A stretch of DNA of 64,000 nucleotides from Armigeres subalbatus (Eukaryota; Arthropoda; Insecta; Diptera; Culicidae), in contig NW_026943205.1 of the NCBI RefSeq assembly GCF_024139115.2, positions 806,001 to 870,000 on the forward strand, in the 5' to 3' direction. Under the pieces are notes generated by a model. It ran no database searches and was not told where the DNA came from. It saw only the letters and a list, made by a program, of their open reading frames with translations. Each line of letters starts with the position of its first letter. The stretch's first letter is position 1. The translations under genes and the position numbers were made by a program. Shown here piece after piece: positions 1-12,443 of this stretch.

Positions 1-1020
1 ACCTCTGGCATTCCGCAGGGCAGTCACCTGTAACCATTGATCTTTCTGCTCTATTTCAACGATGTGAATTCTGTTATTGAAGGTCCACGGTTGTCGTATG
101 CAGACGATCATAAAATGTATCTGAAGATCCGCTCATATGCAGATTGCGTAGACCTGCAACGCCAACTCGACGCCGTCGCCAATTGGTGTTCATTGAATCG
201 AATGGTGATCAACCCGGCAAAGTTGATTTTTCACTAAAGAAAGAGCCGATTATGTTTAACTAATCGAGCGCGTGAATCACGTGAGGAATCTCGGGGTAAT
301 CCTGGATTCACAACTGACTTACAAGCAGCACATCGCATACGTCGTCGATAAGGCTTCGAGAGCTCTTGCAGTTGTGTTTCGAATCGCGAAAACTTTCTCT
401 GACATATATTGCTTGAATTGGTATATTGCTCTTTAGTGCGCCCCACTCTAGAGTACTGTTCAGCCGTTTGGAGCCCATACTACAACAATGGTGTGGAACG
501 ATTGGAATCCGTTCAGCGTCGTTTTCTTCGGTTCGCACTTCGGAGGCTGCCCTAGAGTGACCCTTTCCGGTTACCAAGCTACGAGAGCCGCTGTCGCCTG
601 CTCAACCTTGACACTTTGCAAGTTAGAAGGAACGTCACCAGAGCATTGACCTTTGCTGACGTCGTACAAGGCAGGGTTGATTCAAAAGTTCTTCTTGAGC
701 TTATCAACATGAACGCCCGTCCGAGAGCTCTTCGTAACTATGTAATGTTGAGGCCAAGACACCATCGCACGAATTACGGGAAGGAGCTTTAGGCGGATTG
801 CAGCGTGAATATCCTAAGTGTTCGATTTCCATTTGTCCCGAGAGGCTCTCCGGCGTAAATTTTATTGTTTTTTAATGACCAAGCTATATTAATGTGTGTT
901 GCGCTAACTTGACTATCTGTATGTTTTTATTATGACTATTGTATTGTATTGTATTCCACCCATTACATCATTGGGGCAGCAACAAGCCTGTTGATGTATA
1001 ATAATAATAATAAATAAATT
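1..1020 (+). mobile_element. CR1/L2-like LINE, 3' fragment
   Basis: This is a 5'-truncated non-LTR retrotransposon that enters the window inside its reverse transcriptase. Residues from position 37 include the catalytic YADD motif, followed by the typical DLQRQLDAVANWC segment. Downstream, broken frames continue through the post-RT region to about 870. The 3' end is a short TAATAATAA/AATAAAT tail at about 998-1020. The same family is present as a much longer - strand copy at 20822-25157, and both copies share the 3' end (GCAACAAGCCTGTTGATGTA). Several frameshifts and stops make this copy dead. The clade is inferred from the ORF1 and endonuclease of the longer copy and was not tested by phylogeny. 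Confidence 0.85.
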
Positions 1021-4000
1021 ATTTATTGTTTCTCGGCCTATCACGACTAGCAAAACGATGTGTACAGTCAATTAAACTAAGCTTAGCTAAGCTAGAACAA
1101 GATTGTGCGCGTTCGTGATAGGTTTCAAAACAGTCGCGAAATCCGGATTTGTGCATTGTGCGGTCGATTAGTAAATAGATTAGTGCAAGACAGTTTGTAG
1201 ACAGTTTGCATATGTCATCGGGCGTGCATGGTGTGACTTTTTTTTCTCGTAGAGGGACAGCAAAGCTAATTAATTAGTGTTTGGAGGAACTTGCGTTAGT
1301 GTTACGCGTCGTTTCGGTCGGTCAAAACGCGAACGTCAACAGTATGCATATGCCACCGGGCATGCATGGTGCGGATTACGTGTTTATTTTCGGTTCTTAG
1401 ACACTTCACATGATCCGGTATTCTTGTGCTTCGTGCGGCCGAAAAGTGAATTGATTAGTGCGCGCTTGATCATGTCCGTGCTCGGTTTCCAGGTAGTAAG
1501 TTCGTTCTGCTTAGTGCGGTTGAATAATAGTTCGTTAAAATCATTATGTAAAAAACCTGGCACGTTTGAATCACTCATCAGAGTAAATCCAGATCCAACA
1601 ATGCCTTCCTACTAACTAATAATGTTACCTGTGGTCTTTTTTGCAGACGCAGAGGTAAACGCGGTTCTCAAATAGTAAAAATCACCTTTTTATATTCCTT
1701 CCCTCTTCCTAACTGACTACAAGGTCATGGCCGTCGCCATTTTTGATGATTTGAAATTTGAGTCACTGAAACCTGCACACTATGACATCTATCAAGAATG
1801 ATTCGATATCTATCAAAAGTAATCTTGATTTGCCAGCAGGGTAATTTGATAATTTTTGAACTGTCATTTTGAGCTTAATTTGAGTTTAAGTCGGGAAATG
1901 AGACAACCTGAGAATGGTTGAACAAATCTATGCAGTCATTCAGTTGATTATTTGTGCAATTTCACTGATTCTGGTCATAAGAGCAATTGCATCTATCGGG
2001 TAGGCATCTAATGGAATCTTTAATCGCATATGCTTATAGAAAAGGATGCTACGGTACAACTCAATTTTCGATACAATAAAAATATCCCTTCGGCCGGAAT
2101 GCCACCAGCTCATATGGAATCTCGAAAAAATAGATTCGTAAATGATCAGGAGCCAAGAGCCGTCAAAATATTTGAGTGAAATCTGTGAAGAATTTCAAAA
2201 TTTTCAAACAAATTTGGCATAAAACATCTTAACAATTTTGTATTATATTTACATAATATTATTGGAGCAAAATCCAGCATTTTTTGTATATGCTGAGCTT
2301 CCTTACAGATTTTGTAAATCTTTTCTGAATAAAAGATTATTTTCACCTTAAAATAATGAAATGAACTCTTTTACTTATTATCCACAGATTCTAGTAGGCT
2401 GCGCAGTAGTTCAATGGACCCTCTACCTATGTTGAGTATTAGCCGCCCAAAGTTCATATTCTAAAATTCCTTCTTTTTGAAGTTATTAAAACTCATTGTA
2501 GATTCATCTTTGAAATTAAAATCATTAAAATAATCGCTTTACATTATAATGATTAATCCAAGTCGAGATAAAGATAAATCAATCAATAACAATGATTAGT
2601 CTAAGATATATGTATCCCAGATAAAACCAAATCCAAGTTGGGCACTATTTGTGCTTCGGTATCTGCAACCGACGATCTGTTTGATCAATGATGCGTAAAG
2701 CTGTTCGCGCAAAATGTTGCTGTGCGGCGATACCCGTGACTCGAAATACACTGGTATACAAAAATCGTTTCCTTCAATGTTTTTGCTTTCTTTATTTTTG
2801 CAAATTTAGGCTCAGAATTGTCATCAAATTTCAAAACTAATTACAATACATTTCTCACTTTAGAATGGTTTTCCTACATATGTTGATGTCACATGGACAC
2901 CGTTGAAAATGTCAATATGCCGTCAATGTTTTAATTTTTATATTACTTTCAAGTTCGTGATGTTACACAATTGAGACCTAATTTATTTAATTTTATCTCT
3001 GGTGCCACAATCCCCATAATTCGGTTCAAAGTGATGTGAACTAGTGTTATCGAAATCAGTTCTGTTTTGCATATCTACTTCTTTTGTCAGTCAGTACCTG
3101 AACATAAGTGTCTCTTTTTTGCTGTTGATCAATTGCATTTCGCATTGGTCCAGTGAGACTGATTTTGCCTATAATAGGTGTTACGGTGTGATGTTTTGGT
3201 TTTGTTTCTCGCTTGATTTGCATTGTTTCAGTGCATAAAATCTAACTGCAATCGACCTGACTACGAAGCGGTCAATAACCTAAGTTTATCTGGATTAGGT
3301 CTAACTGTTGGCGAATATAGAATAAATTACTAGAAAGGAGATCTGTTTGAACAGCACCGTTATTCTCGTCTTCATTACTAAGCTGAATTTGAACTCAATT
3401 ATTGAGCTTTTCATCTCATATTCAATTTATTGATTATAATCCTCTTTTTCCTGTTCAGTGTTCCATGCGACCAGTTATTAGATCTATTGTAGCGTTACCG
3501 TATCCTTAGTGTTTATGCATGTCATCTCCATTACTTTGATAAGCAATGCAGTATCGGTTTCGATACAGTTGTTGTTTGTTTTCTCAAGAGCACCATGACA
3601 AGGTCCTATTTAGACCCTACAGAGCAATCCCATTGAAGGCGCCCCTTATCAATAGGAAATCAATCCTGTCTTGAGAAAACAGAACAGTAATACTGTTTTG
3701 GCCATGCATCGGGCCCTACACATCCTTGTCTTGCTTCTAGAATATCACCAATAAAGCTACAAACCGGATTTAGCTCTGTCTACAAGACCATTTCAAGCAA
3801 GAATTTGTTCAGTAATAAGAACTTCCGTGTGTTCCTCTCACTCCATTGTTCACCAGTTCAAGAAGAGTTAGTACGTATTTAAACCCTAACTCGATTTTTC
3901 CAGCAGATCAGTTCAGCCTGGGACGGGTACCGAGGTTTTTAACTAATTGCTTGAAAAGTTGTTTCCGCTCATACAGTTTAGCCTCAAACGAGAGGAATTC

Positions 4001-4663
4001 GAGTCTTTCCACTGTCTGCAAGGTAACATTAATTATTTTATTTCTGAGACTGCTGTTGGTAGCGGGGACTAAATACGATGAATCATAATTACCACAACTC
4101 ATTGCCCTAGCTAGAAAATGGATTAGCTAGGGCTCTGTTTATGAATCTTACACCGCAACACTACGTCAAAGTGATCTACCGTGTTACGGGATATATATAT
4201 CCCTCTTAGTCACATAGTATTGAATGTGGCGAAAATATGACAATTCTATAGAGCGCATATTTTCTATGAGTTGTGCGACGATTTCAACTGAATCGAAAAC
4301 AGTTGACGTAGTCAATTCAAACAGGAAAATGAAGATATTTTGCACTTCTGGAAAACCAAAACGATGGATTAGCATTTCCCAGTAACCACAAGCATTCATT
4401 ATTGCATTAATCAATCACAAATCGCATACCAAATGCTAATTGCATTAGATCAGTTTTAACGATGTAAAGATGCATTTATTCATAAACTGTCAGGCAACGA
4501 TACATTAGTTCAACAATACGAATGCAGCGAGTCGATTTTCAACAAGTCAAAGTAACGAAGCATTATTTCGGTCGTGAACGGGCCTTTTTCATCTTTGGAC
4601 AATCCTTACAGAATCCAAAACTAAATTAATGGATGTTCCCTAAGTCAACTTTAATAGATGTAT
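1021..4663. other. Unassigned AT-rich stretch
   Basis: I see no convincing gene. A degenerate direct repeat (CATATGYCAYCGGGCRTGCATGG) occurs at about 1210 and 1347, inside a GC-richer patch at 1100-1620 that could be old LTR or UTR sequence. A short inverted pair (TTTTCTCAAGA and TCTTGAGAAAA) brackets about 3578-3682. The open frames here are short and lack coding character. Confidence 0.5.
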
Positions 4664-5590
4664 TACTTACTTGATGGGCTACAGCTCTTCGATGAACCTA
4701 CGCCGAATGGGTATCCCTCCACTGGACTCGATCCTGGGCCAATCGCTTCCAGTCGCCCTGACATTGAGCGCCCTCAGGTCCTCTTCAACTGCAAAAGCCA
4801 TCGTGTACGCGGCCTTCCACGAAGCCTGCGGCCTCTTCCGGGTTCTCTACTAAATATTCTTCGCTTGACGTTCTTCCGGCATACGAACAACGTAGCCAGC
4901 CCACCGTAGTCTGCTGTGTTATAAGCTTAATAATATCCAGCCCTTTATACACCTGGTACAATTCGTGATTCATGCGACGCCGCCAGATGCCGTTCTCCTG
5001 TTTACCGCCGAGTATTGTCCGCAGACCTTACGCTCAAACACTCCGAGAGCTCTCGATCAGCCTCCTTTAACGTCCATGTCTCGCGGCCGTATAAACCACC
5101 GGAAGAATCAGTAGTATACGGCGCGAGTTTTGTTTTCGTTCGCAGACTACGGGACTTAAGCTGGTTACGAAGTCCGTAATAAGCCCTATTTGCAGCTGCT
5201 GTAGCCTTTTCACCTCGCGGGTAACATCATTATCGCTCGTCATTAATGTTCCAAGATACACAAATTCTTCTACCACTTCAAATTTTTCACCATCCAGCAC
5301 TATTTCGCTGCCACCACCACTAATGAACCCACGTTGATTGCCAGCGACCATGTCTTCGTTTGCTGGTATTGATCGTGAGTCCAATCCTCGCTGTCTCCCT
5401 CAAAAGGCCAAAAGCCTCTTCCACGGCACGGCGATCAATTCCGATAATATCGATTCGTCCGCAAATCCCAGGAGCATATGCGATTTTGTGATAATGGTAC
5501 CGCTTCTTTGCACCAGCTCTCCTAATCGCTCCTCGAGCGCTATATTGAACAGTAGATTCGAGAGTGCATCACCCTGCTTCAATCCATCTA
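4664..5590 (-). mobile_element. RTE (JAM1-like) LINE family 2, 3' half
   Basis: The - strand carries the C-terminal part of an RTE-type polyprotein. The segment EKFEVVEEFVYLGTLMTSDN is the conserved post-RT stretch, followed by a degraded YGHETWT-type tail. The 3' end lies near the TTACTTACTTGATGGGCTAC sequence at about 4664. A second copy of the same region lies at 25160-26428 in the same orientation. This element continues beyond 6829, after a 1.24-kb insertion. Frameshifts and internal deletions show that it is dead. Confidence 0.85.
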
Positions 5591-6828
5591 CACGGTAACC
5601 GGAATATACTCTTTTAGGACTATAAAGTACGCATAATGTTGGAAAGGGAACTACGCATTAAAGGAGTATATTTTGTTTACTCATTATGAGTATATATACT
5701 TATACGTCAAATGATGCGTACTTTTTACTCCTTTCCCAAACTAAAAATGTGTATTTTTACTACCAATGACAATAATAAAAATGTATACTTTTTACTCTTC
5801 ATTTGATTTTTAATACTAAAGGAAGCCGATTTCTTTATTTTCAGGTAATTAAAATAGAATAGAGCTTTGATACAGTCATATTTATTGATCCAAATTATTG
5901 TCCTTGTCCTCCAAGCCTCCTACGCAATGTAGGGAATGGCACGGAAGCAGCAAGATTTTACAGCCCATATATTTTCTGGTAAATCCTGCTGTTTCCATTT
6001 CGCTTATACTCCGTTTGGGACTTTAATGCCGTCCGGAATGCACACACAGAATCTGCAGTGGGCTCATCACTTGCTTAGCATTCAATTCGGGCGTCTCCAC
6101 TTCTCGACACTTCAGGGGTTTCGAAGACACCTCTACCGGATCTAATTAGCTCCGGGCCCACACGGGTTTCCGTTCTTCCTTCTCAGCTCTTTTACGAGAA
6201 ACTTTTGATTTTTCGAGCATGCATCGAGCTTCGTTCCTTGAATACCTGGATCTCCGATCAAATCCTTGTATTCGGCCTCTGCTACCTGGATGCGCTGGAA
6301 GGATACGATACAGGTAGGGGTTGGCATAAATCTGCAAAAGGAAGCATAATTTAAGCATTTAATTCCCAGGCATGTTCCCCAACTTCAAGCAAAACGCACC
6401 TGTTTAGCAATGTCCATGATATACTCATTCAGATACATTGTTGGGCAATGAGCCATCAGATCCTTAATTGGGAAAACCTTTAAATATATATTTTCAATTA
6501 CAGAACAAGAAACAAATTAAGAATATAAACTTACCAGCGCCACAAAATTATCCTTCCAGCGTTAATTTTATTCACTAGTCGCTTTTTAATAAATTTTCAT
6601 TTTTTCTCACACACCGCTGGTGCCGTAAATTAACTTGGTTATGTTTTGTTATGGAATTTTCTTTCTCTAAAACACTACTTTTTACGCATTTTTATTCCGG
6701 TTACATTCTCAGAAAGGAGTGAAAAATATTCTCCACCAATGCTTTAAAAGTACACATTTTTTGACGTATGCAATAATCTCAAATATGATTAAAAGTGCTC
6801 CTAAAATGAGTATTCTGATGTTACCGTG
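5591..6828. mobile_element. TA-flanked DNA transposon inserted in the RTE
   Basis: The element is flanked by TA (5589-5590 and 6829-6830). Its ends form imperfect inverted repeats starting CACGGTAAC and followed by an AATACTC/ATACTC and TTTTAGGA block. The RTE copy at 25945-26000 is uninterrupted at exactly this site and defines the empty target. The TA duplication points to the Tc1/mariner superfamily. No transposase is visible, so it is non-autonomous. The interior contains several ACTCCTTT/AAAGGAGT motifs near the left end and an exon-like segment at 6146-6561. Confidence 0.8.
6146..6561 (-). pseudogene. Captured exon-like gene fragment inside the TA element
   Basis: On the - strand there are three exon-like blocks with clean splice borders. 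Block 1 ends WKDNFVAL at 6535, followed by GTAAGT. Block 2 (6400-6477, 26 codons) begins VFPIKDLMAHCPTM and is bounded by TTTAAAG and GTGCGT. Block 3 (from 6331) follows TTTTGCAG and begins IYANPYLYRILPAHPG. The blocks join in frame at phase 0, and other phases of block 2 contain stops. Upstream of block 1 the frame closes at once, so the 5' exons are missing. Block 3 stays open in two frames and its true reading is unclear. I do not recognise the protein. The best reading is a host gene fragment captured with its introns; an unrelated transposon gene is the alternative. Confidence 0.45.
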
Positions 6829-9145
6829 TAAGGTAACAAATGACGTCGATATTTCATCCGCAACTCTTACACTTGATTTCGATCCGTCCAACGTTATACG
6901 AATCAGTCGTATCAGTTTCGCCGGAAAACCATGTTCAAGCATAATTTGCCATAATTCATTCCGTTTCTGAATCGTACGCCGCCTTGAAATTAATAAACGA
7001 TGATGTGTCTGCAAGTTGTACTCCCGGAATTTATCAAGGTTTGTCTCAGGGTAAACATTTGATCCGTCGTTGATCGCCCTCACGAAAACCTGCTTGGTAT
7101 TCGCCGACGAAGGACTCTTCAAGCGGTCTCAATCTGTTGAACAGAATACGGACATAATTTTGTACGCCGAATTAAGGAGGTTATTCCTCGGTAATGGCGC
7201 ACTCCAGTCTGTGCCTTTTCTTAAAGAGAGGGCAAATGAGGTTCAACCAGCTAGCAGGCATTTCCTCGTCTTCCATATTCTCGACATAATATGGTGCAGA
7301 ACTTCATAAAGCTGCTCACTGCCATGTTTGAGAAGTTCAGCCGGAGCTGGTCCTTCCCCACAGCCTTATTGTTTTCGGCTCTTTGACAGCAACCTCATCT
7401 GGTGAGGTGACTTCACAGCTTGTCCATCGTCGCTAATATTTATTCTGTTCACCGATGCACGTCACTTCCTCCATTCACAAAGTCTCGAAGTTTTGCTTCC
7501 ATCTGGCAGCCACTTCAGTTTTATCTGTCAGCAAATTCCCTTGTTGGTCGTTGCACATGACGGGAGATGGCGCTGTCTTTCTCGCATGCCATTGACAGAC
7601 TCATAAAACCTCCACTTATCGTTCTGTTCCATTTTTCCTGCGCCTCACTAATAACTTGTTCTTCGTACTCTTTTTTCTTCCTGCGTGGGTTCGTTGTTCG
7701 ACTCTTGCTTCCTTGTACCGATCTCTATTCGATCGGTACCTGCACCAACATCCGGCTATCACGTTCTTCTCGTCTGTCACTCTCTGACACTCCACATCGA
7801 ACCACCCGTCCTGGTCGCCTCTGTGCAGTGCCTACCACTTCTCGTGCTGTTGTGCTCACCGCTCCTGGATCGACTCCATAGATCGTTGTTGTTGTCGCTA
7901 ACTTGATTGCACTTATCCGTTCGTCGAGCTTCTGGCGGTACTCAGCCGATACTCCTTCCGCCGACAATCGCTGGATATTGCGCATCGTTCGCTGATCTTC
8001 GTTCGATACAGTTGACAACCGTGATCGAATTTTGACAACGAGGTAGTGATCAGAATCATGTTCGGACCTCTGAATGTCCGCACATCGATAACATCAAGAA
8101 ATGGCGCCCATCCACCAGAACATGGTCTATCTGGTTAAGTTTCACCATTTGGGTGTCTCCAGGTGTGCTTTCGGATGTTCTTTCGTGCAAAGTAGGTGCT
8201 ACTGATGGCCATCCCTCTGGCAGCAAAAATTTACTGCCGTAGGCCGTTGTCTGGTAGCGGGTAGCTCTCCCTACCGATTATGGGACGGAAAAAGTCCTCT
8301 ACCGACCTGAGCGTTAGCGTCTCCGATAACAATTTTCACGTCATGCTTTGGGCACTCTCCATAGGCTTTATCAAGACATTCAAAACGTGTCCTTCACGTC
8401 GTCGGATTTATCGTTTGTCGGTGCGTAAACGTTGATTAGGCTGTAATTGAAGAATTTGCCCGTATCCTCAAGACACAGATTCGTTCCTAATGGGTTTCCA
8501 CCATCACTCCTTCATCTGCCCCATCACTACGAAACCAACTCCATGCTCTGCTTTTTCACCGCCGCTGTGATGGATGTTATACTTGAATGCAGTATTGGTC
8601 GTGGGGTCCACGGCTCGGAATTCACGTTCTCGGATCTAGGCCATCGGACTTCTTGAATAGCACCACGTTCACTCAACCTTCTGCAGTTCACAGCCAGAAG
8701 GCTCACTCGTCCAGGTTCATTTAGGGTCCTGACATTCCAGTTACCGAGTTTCCAATCATAGTCCTTATTTCGTTGCCGGGTCGGTTATAAATAACGTTCT
8801 CTTTTCTTCTATCTCCATTTTCGTGTATTTGAGAGGCTTCAGTAAGCTACCTTACCGGGTCGCGTTACCTACATCGCGATGATGGGCTGCCACCTGGTAT
8901 AGCTGACGCGATACAGCATTTCGTTAATCAGTCGCTGGGTACCAGGCAGACGCTGTTTGAACCGCACCTCTGGTGAACATACGCTCGAGGCGTACCTTCT
9001 CCTCTAGCTGATGTCAGAAGGACAACAGTGCCCAGGCTCACTACCAGCTAAGTACACAACCCTTAGCTGGCGGTCTTTTATCATCGGACGACCCGTGGAA
9101 GCGTGAGATAGAGACTTGTGGACCATAGCTCTGTTGGGCGCTCCT
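6829..9145 (-). mobile_element. RTE LINE family 2, 5' half
   Basis: This is the continuation of the 4664-5590 element upstream of the DNA insertion. A RT segment (HGFPAKLIRLIRITLDGSKS) is at about 6830-6990. Broken RT N-terminal sequence follows at 7000-7560, and a linker with the EYRQKLDERI motif at about 7900-7950. Remnants of the apurinic-type endonuclease occupy roughly 8000-8760. The 5' boundary is vague; sequence of the type that precedes RTE ORFs runs to about 9145. Many stops and frameshifts are present and no intact ORF remains. Confidence 0.75.
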
Positions 9146-9362
9146 TCTGATGTCAACCACCATTTGCAGCCCAATAGATGTATTATTACAAGCATAAAGC
9201 TCAGGGTTACTTGGGTTGTTACATGAAAAAGAATACGCAACACTATTAACCAAAGACATGTCGTGCTCGTATATATATTCACAGTCAATGGAGCTTCATT
9301 AAATTCCTACAAAGATCCCGACCGAGAGGAATAGAAGGTTATGTACAAGACAGGACCAACGT

Positions 9363-9842
9363 TTGTTTATTTATTACCAGACTAAGGCCGTAGTGGCCTG
9401 TGCAGTACAAAAGAGTCTTCTCCATTCAGCTCGGTCCTGGCTCACGTCGCCAACCACGATCTGCGGAGGGTCCTCAATCTCCTCCACCTGACGTATCCAC
9501 CTTGCCCGCTGTGCACCTCGCCTTCTTGTCCCGGCCCACCGCAGTCTTCCGATTTTCGCGGTGTGAACGATGAATGGTTCTCCCAACAGATGATGCAACT
9601 CGTGATTCATTCGCCTCCACGTACCGTCCATATCTACCCCCCCATAGATGGTTTCCTTTGAAACTCTCAGTGCGCGTGGTCCTCCACGGCATCGTCCAGG
9701 TCTCTGTCCGTAGGAACTACCGGTCTAATAAGCGTTTTGTAGATGTCAGTTTGGTACGGCGGCGAGCTCTGTTCGATCAGAGCGTTTTGAGGAGTCAAAA
9801 TACGTACGATTTCCTGCCGATTCTAGCAATACGTAACTTCCG
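9363..9842 (-). mobile_element. RTE LINE family 1, 3' fragment
   Basis: The 3' end matches those at 13909 and 52890: a TTTATTTATT run followed by an AGACTAAGGCCGnAGTGGC motif. The - strand frame reads RRMNHELHHLLGEP followed by RARWIRQVEEIEDPPQ, the C-terminal tail of RTE polyproteins. The copy is cut by the assembly gap, so its upstream extent is unknown. Confidence 0.85.
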
Positions 9843-9867
9843 NNNNNNNNNNNNNNNNNNNNNNNNN
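9843..9867. other. Assembly gap (25 N)
   Basis: A run of 25 undetermined bases. The sequence on either side does not obviously belong together: RTE lies to the left and unassigned sequence to the right. The true gap size is probably not 25. Confidence 0.99.
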
Positions 9868-10305
9868 AACTCGCATCCGACCATCATCGAGCACAGAATG
9901 ACAAAAAAATGCGCTCACTTTTATGCATATTCGCAGACCCACCCACCGGCAGTTCTATCGCTGGTGACGATGCTGTCGCTGTGTAGGTAAACACAGCGAA
10001 CGAACGAACGAAACGAAAATTGCGGAGCAAAAGACGTCAGTACGCGCTGCTGTCACAAATTGTAATGACTCGCACACGGCAGGCACTGCTTCTTTTATAC
10101 ACGAAGAAAATCTTCCAGTAGACCCGACCCAAGAATTGAAATTCTCAGTAGCTAATCGTTAATAATCTTAAGTTTCAATAAAATAGGCAAAATGGTGAGA
10201 GAGGTCCAAGTCGAGATATATTTCTTAAAAATCCATCGAAAGATAAAGGCGCTAGAAACGTTCAAAATCTTCCTTCCAGCGTAACGCTCTCGATTTAAAA
10301 TCTAA
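9868..10305. other. Unassigned stretch after the gap
   Basis: No gene is seen. It lies directly upstream of the BEL/Pao integrase remnant and may contain more of that element. It includes a short GAACGAACGAACGAAACGAAA run at about 9997. Confidence 0.4.
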
Positions 10306-10712
10306 ATGACACCAGATAGTAAAGAAAGACGTAAGTCCTACGTCAAAAGAGTAAAGAGTGCATGGTGCCGCGCATGCGGCCGAATGCACGAGAATGGCCC
10401 AGCCACAGCCACGGTTATGCCCTTCGTACGTCCTTTTACCCACACCGAAATTGACTATTTTGGTCCTCTCATCGTAAAGCAAGGACGAGCCATGTGAAAA
10501 GATGAGTGGCGATTTTACATGCCTCACACTTCGTTCGGTACACCTTGAAGATTACATCTTTTAACGATTCAGTCGTAAAATGGCTATTCGTCGCTTCATC
10601 GATAAACCGGGTGCTCCGCAAAACATCTTCAGTGACAATGGAACCTATTTTCGTGGTGCCGCCAGGGAGCTGGCTGCAGAAATGAAATCCATCAATCAGG
10701 CCATCGCAAGTA
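10306..10712 (+). pseudogene. BEL/Pao retrotransposon integrase, part 1
   Basis: The frame at 10306-10497 contains CRACGRMHENGP followed by FVRPFTHTEIDYFGP, the integrase zinc-binding end and the first catalytic Asp region of BEL/Pao elements. After a stop and frameshift, the sequence to 10710 reads FIDKPGAPQNIFSDNGTYFR and GAARELAAEMKSINQA, the second catalytic Asp block. The frame stops exactly at the TACAGGGTG end of the mariner-like element. It resumes near 12286 and again at 12838, so these three pieces were one gene. Confidence 0.8.
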
Positions 10713-11733
10713 CAGGGTGTTCAATAAGTTCGAATACAAATGTTTGATCATTGTGTTTGTGCTAATACATATTCTGTATTAGTATTGACGTCAGCGTTAG
10801 CGGTATACACGGAACCGCGAAACAACTTACTTTACGGTTCCTTTCACTCAAAACGCCCTTGCGTGGAAGAAGCCAAAATAAGTAAAATGCGAAAAAATCC
10901 GATTAGTACTTTGCCTTTACTCCGTGTTGAATTTTCACCCACTATGAAGTTCCACCTACTCAAATTTATGTTATTTTCACTCACCGGGACATGGTGAAAA
11001 CAACTCAAATTTGGCTTCTTCCACGGAACACAACGATGGGTCGATGTAGCTCTCTTTATAATACAAAAGTTACCTACTATTGAGTTAAAATTCGAACTTG
11101 TTTAGTTGAGTTCTTTAAACTTAGGTTTTTATTTTCAAATTGTTATGTGTGTGGAGATGATCTACTTGTTGTTTGTTTATTACACGCGTTGAAAATGGAT
11201 TGGGGCATCATAAATAGCGTTTTTGAATGTCAAAATCATTGTGGCGTACTAAAAACTGAGGTTTTGACGATTGATGCCCCAGTGGCCGGTGCAAGACGGA
11301 GATGAGCCCTACGTGTTCCAATAGGACGTTAACCCTTTATACACGGAAATTGCGATTTCAGCCTAATATGGGGACAATTTCATCGACTTTTTGGACAAAA
11401 CATTGCACCTCCCAGCTTCCCGGATTTGAACCCTCTTAACTTTTTGTTTGGTCCTTTATTATGTTAAAGCTGCATGAATACAAGGCAAGAACTGGACCAG
11501 TCAAGACGTAATTATCAAAATCTGGAAGGAAATGCCATGTAGATCGTGCGTGCTTGCGATGGGTTTTAGAAACGTTTAAAGCTCGTAAGAAGTATAAAAT
11601 AGAGGTCATTCAAAAGAAATGTTACAAACGTTCCTTATAAACAATACTTCCAATGGAATGCAACTGGGAAAAGAAATAATTTCAACTAAATTTTTAAACA
11701 TTTTTGAAAGTGTATTCGAACTTATTGAACCTG
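10713..11733 (+). mobile_element. Dead mariner-like transposon
   Basis: The left end is CAGGGTGTTCAATAAGTTCG preceded by TA. The right end at 11711-11733 is the near-perfect inverse (TGTATTCGAACTTATTGAAC, then CTG). Between them, at about 11280-11620, degraded + strand frames resemble the C-terminal half of a mariner-type transposase: a QQD-like block, then FIDFLDKT, LNFL-like and IIKIWKEMP segments. Stops and frameshifts are frequent. The element interrupts the BEL/Pao integrase. Confidence 0.65.
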
Positions 11734-12285
11734 TTGTCGTATCCATCCGGGAGCCGATAAGCACCAGCCAAAACATAGCCGTTTCAAAATACACAATAAA
11801 GAACGCGACTTCCTTTCGTCCGAAACTTCGTCTCAGAATGCCCATATCCATATCCATTCACCCATTCATCCAGCCTTCATTATTTGTCACGAATATTCCT
11901 TCCACTCTAACACACGTTCATTCGTCATCATTTGATGCACTGAAACTCTGTCACGTCTTCGTCGTCTTCTTCCTCAATTGTATACAGCGTTCGAGGCGAT
12001 CGAGATGAAACGAGATCGCTGCTTCGTGTGAACATACATTACTTTTCCTCGCGAAATCATCTGGTAAGTGTAATCATTCTGATGACAAATCATTTTCTTT
12101 CAAGTAGTTAAGGGCGGCATCAATCTTTTATTTCTTGACTGTTAATTAACTACTGACACGAACCGATAATATATTTATCATGATTATATTTATCATGATG
12201 TAATGATTTCGTTAATTCTGCAATATTGATCAATACAAAATCAATATTCAGTTACACGTCCCTTCACTACACCTGTGTATCTACC
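11734..12285. other. Unassigned sequence between the mariner and BEL pieces
   Basis: About 550 bp with no recognisable coding content. Since BEL integrase flanks both sides, it is probably a further insertion or the damaged edge of the mariner element. A direct repeat of TATATTTATCATGAT occurs at about 12170-12200. Confidence 0.4.
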
Positions 12286-12443
12286 AACGCTGACATGGAC
12301 TGGTATTTCAACCCACCAGCTCATGGGAGGTGTGTGGGAGCGAAATGTTCGCTCTAAAGATGCACACCGTGAAAAGCTGCACGACGAAGGGCTTTCCACA
12401 TTACTCACGGAAGCTTCTATGATTGTTAATTCACGGCCTCTTA
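12286..12443 (+). pseudogene. BEL/Pao integrase, part 2
   Basis: The frame contains AHGGVWERNVRS with the third catalytic residue (E), then EGLSTLLTEASMIVNSRPL, both conserved in BEL/Pao integrases. It ends abruptly at the TTA target site of the MITE at 12444. Confidence 0.85.

Noticed and set aside
4671..4909. Two overlapping + strand frames of 60-83 codons
   Set aside because: They are antisense to the RTE 3' end.
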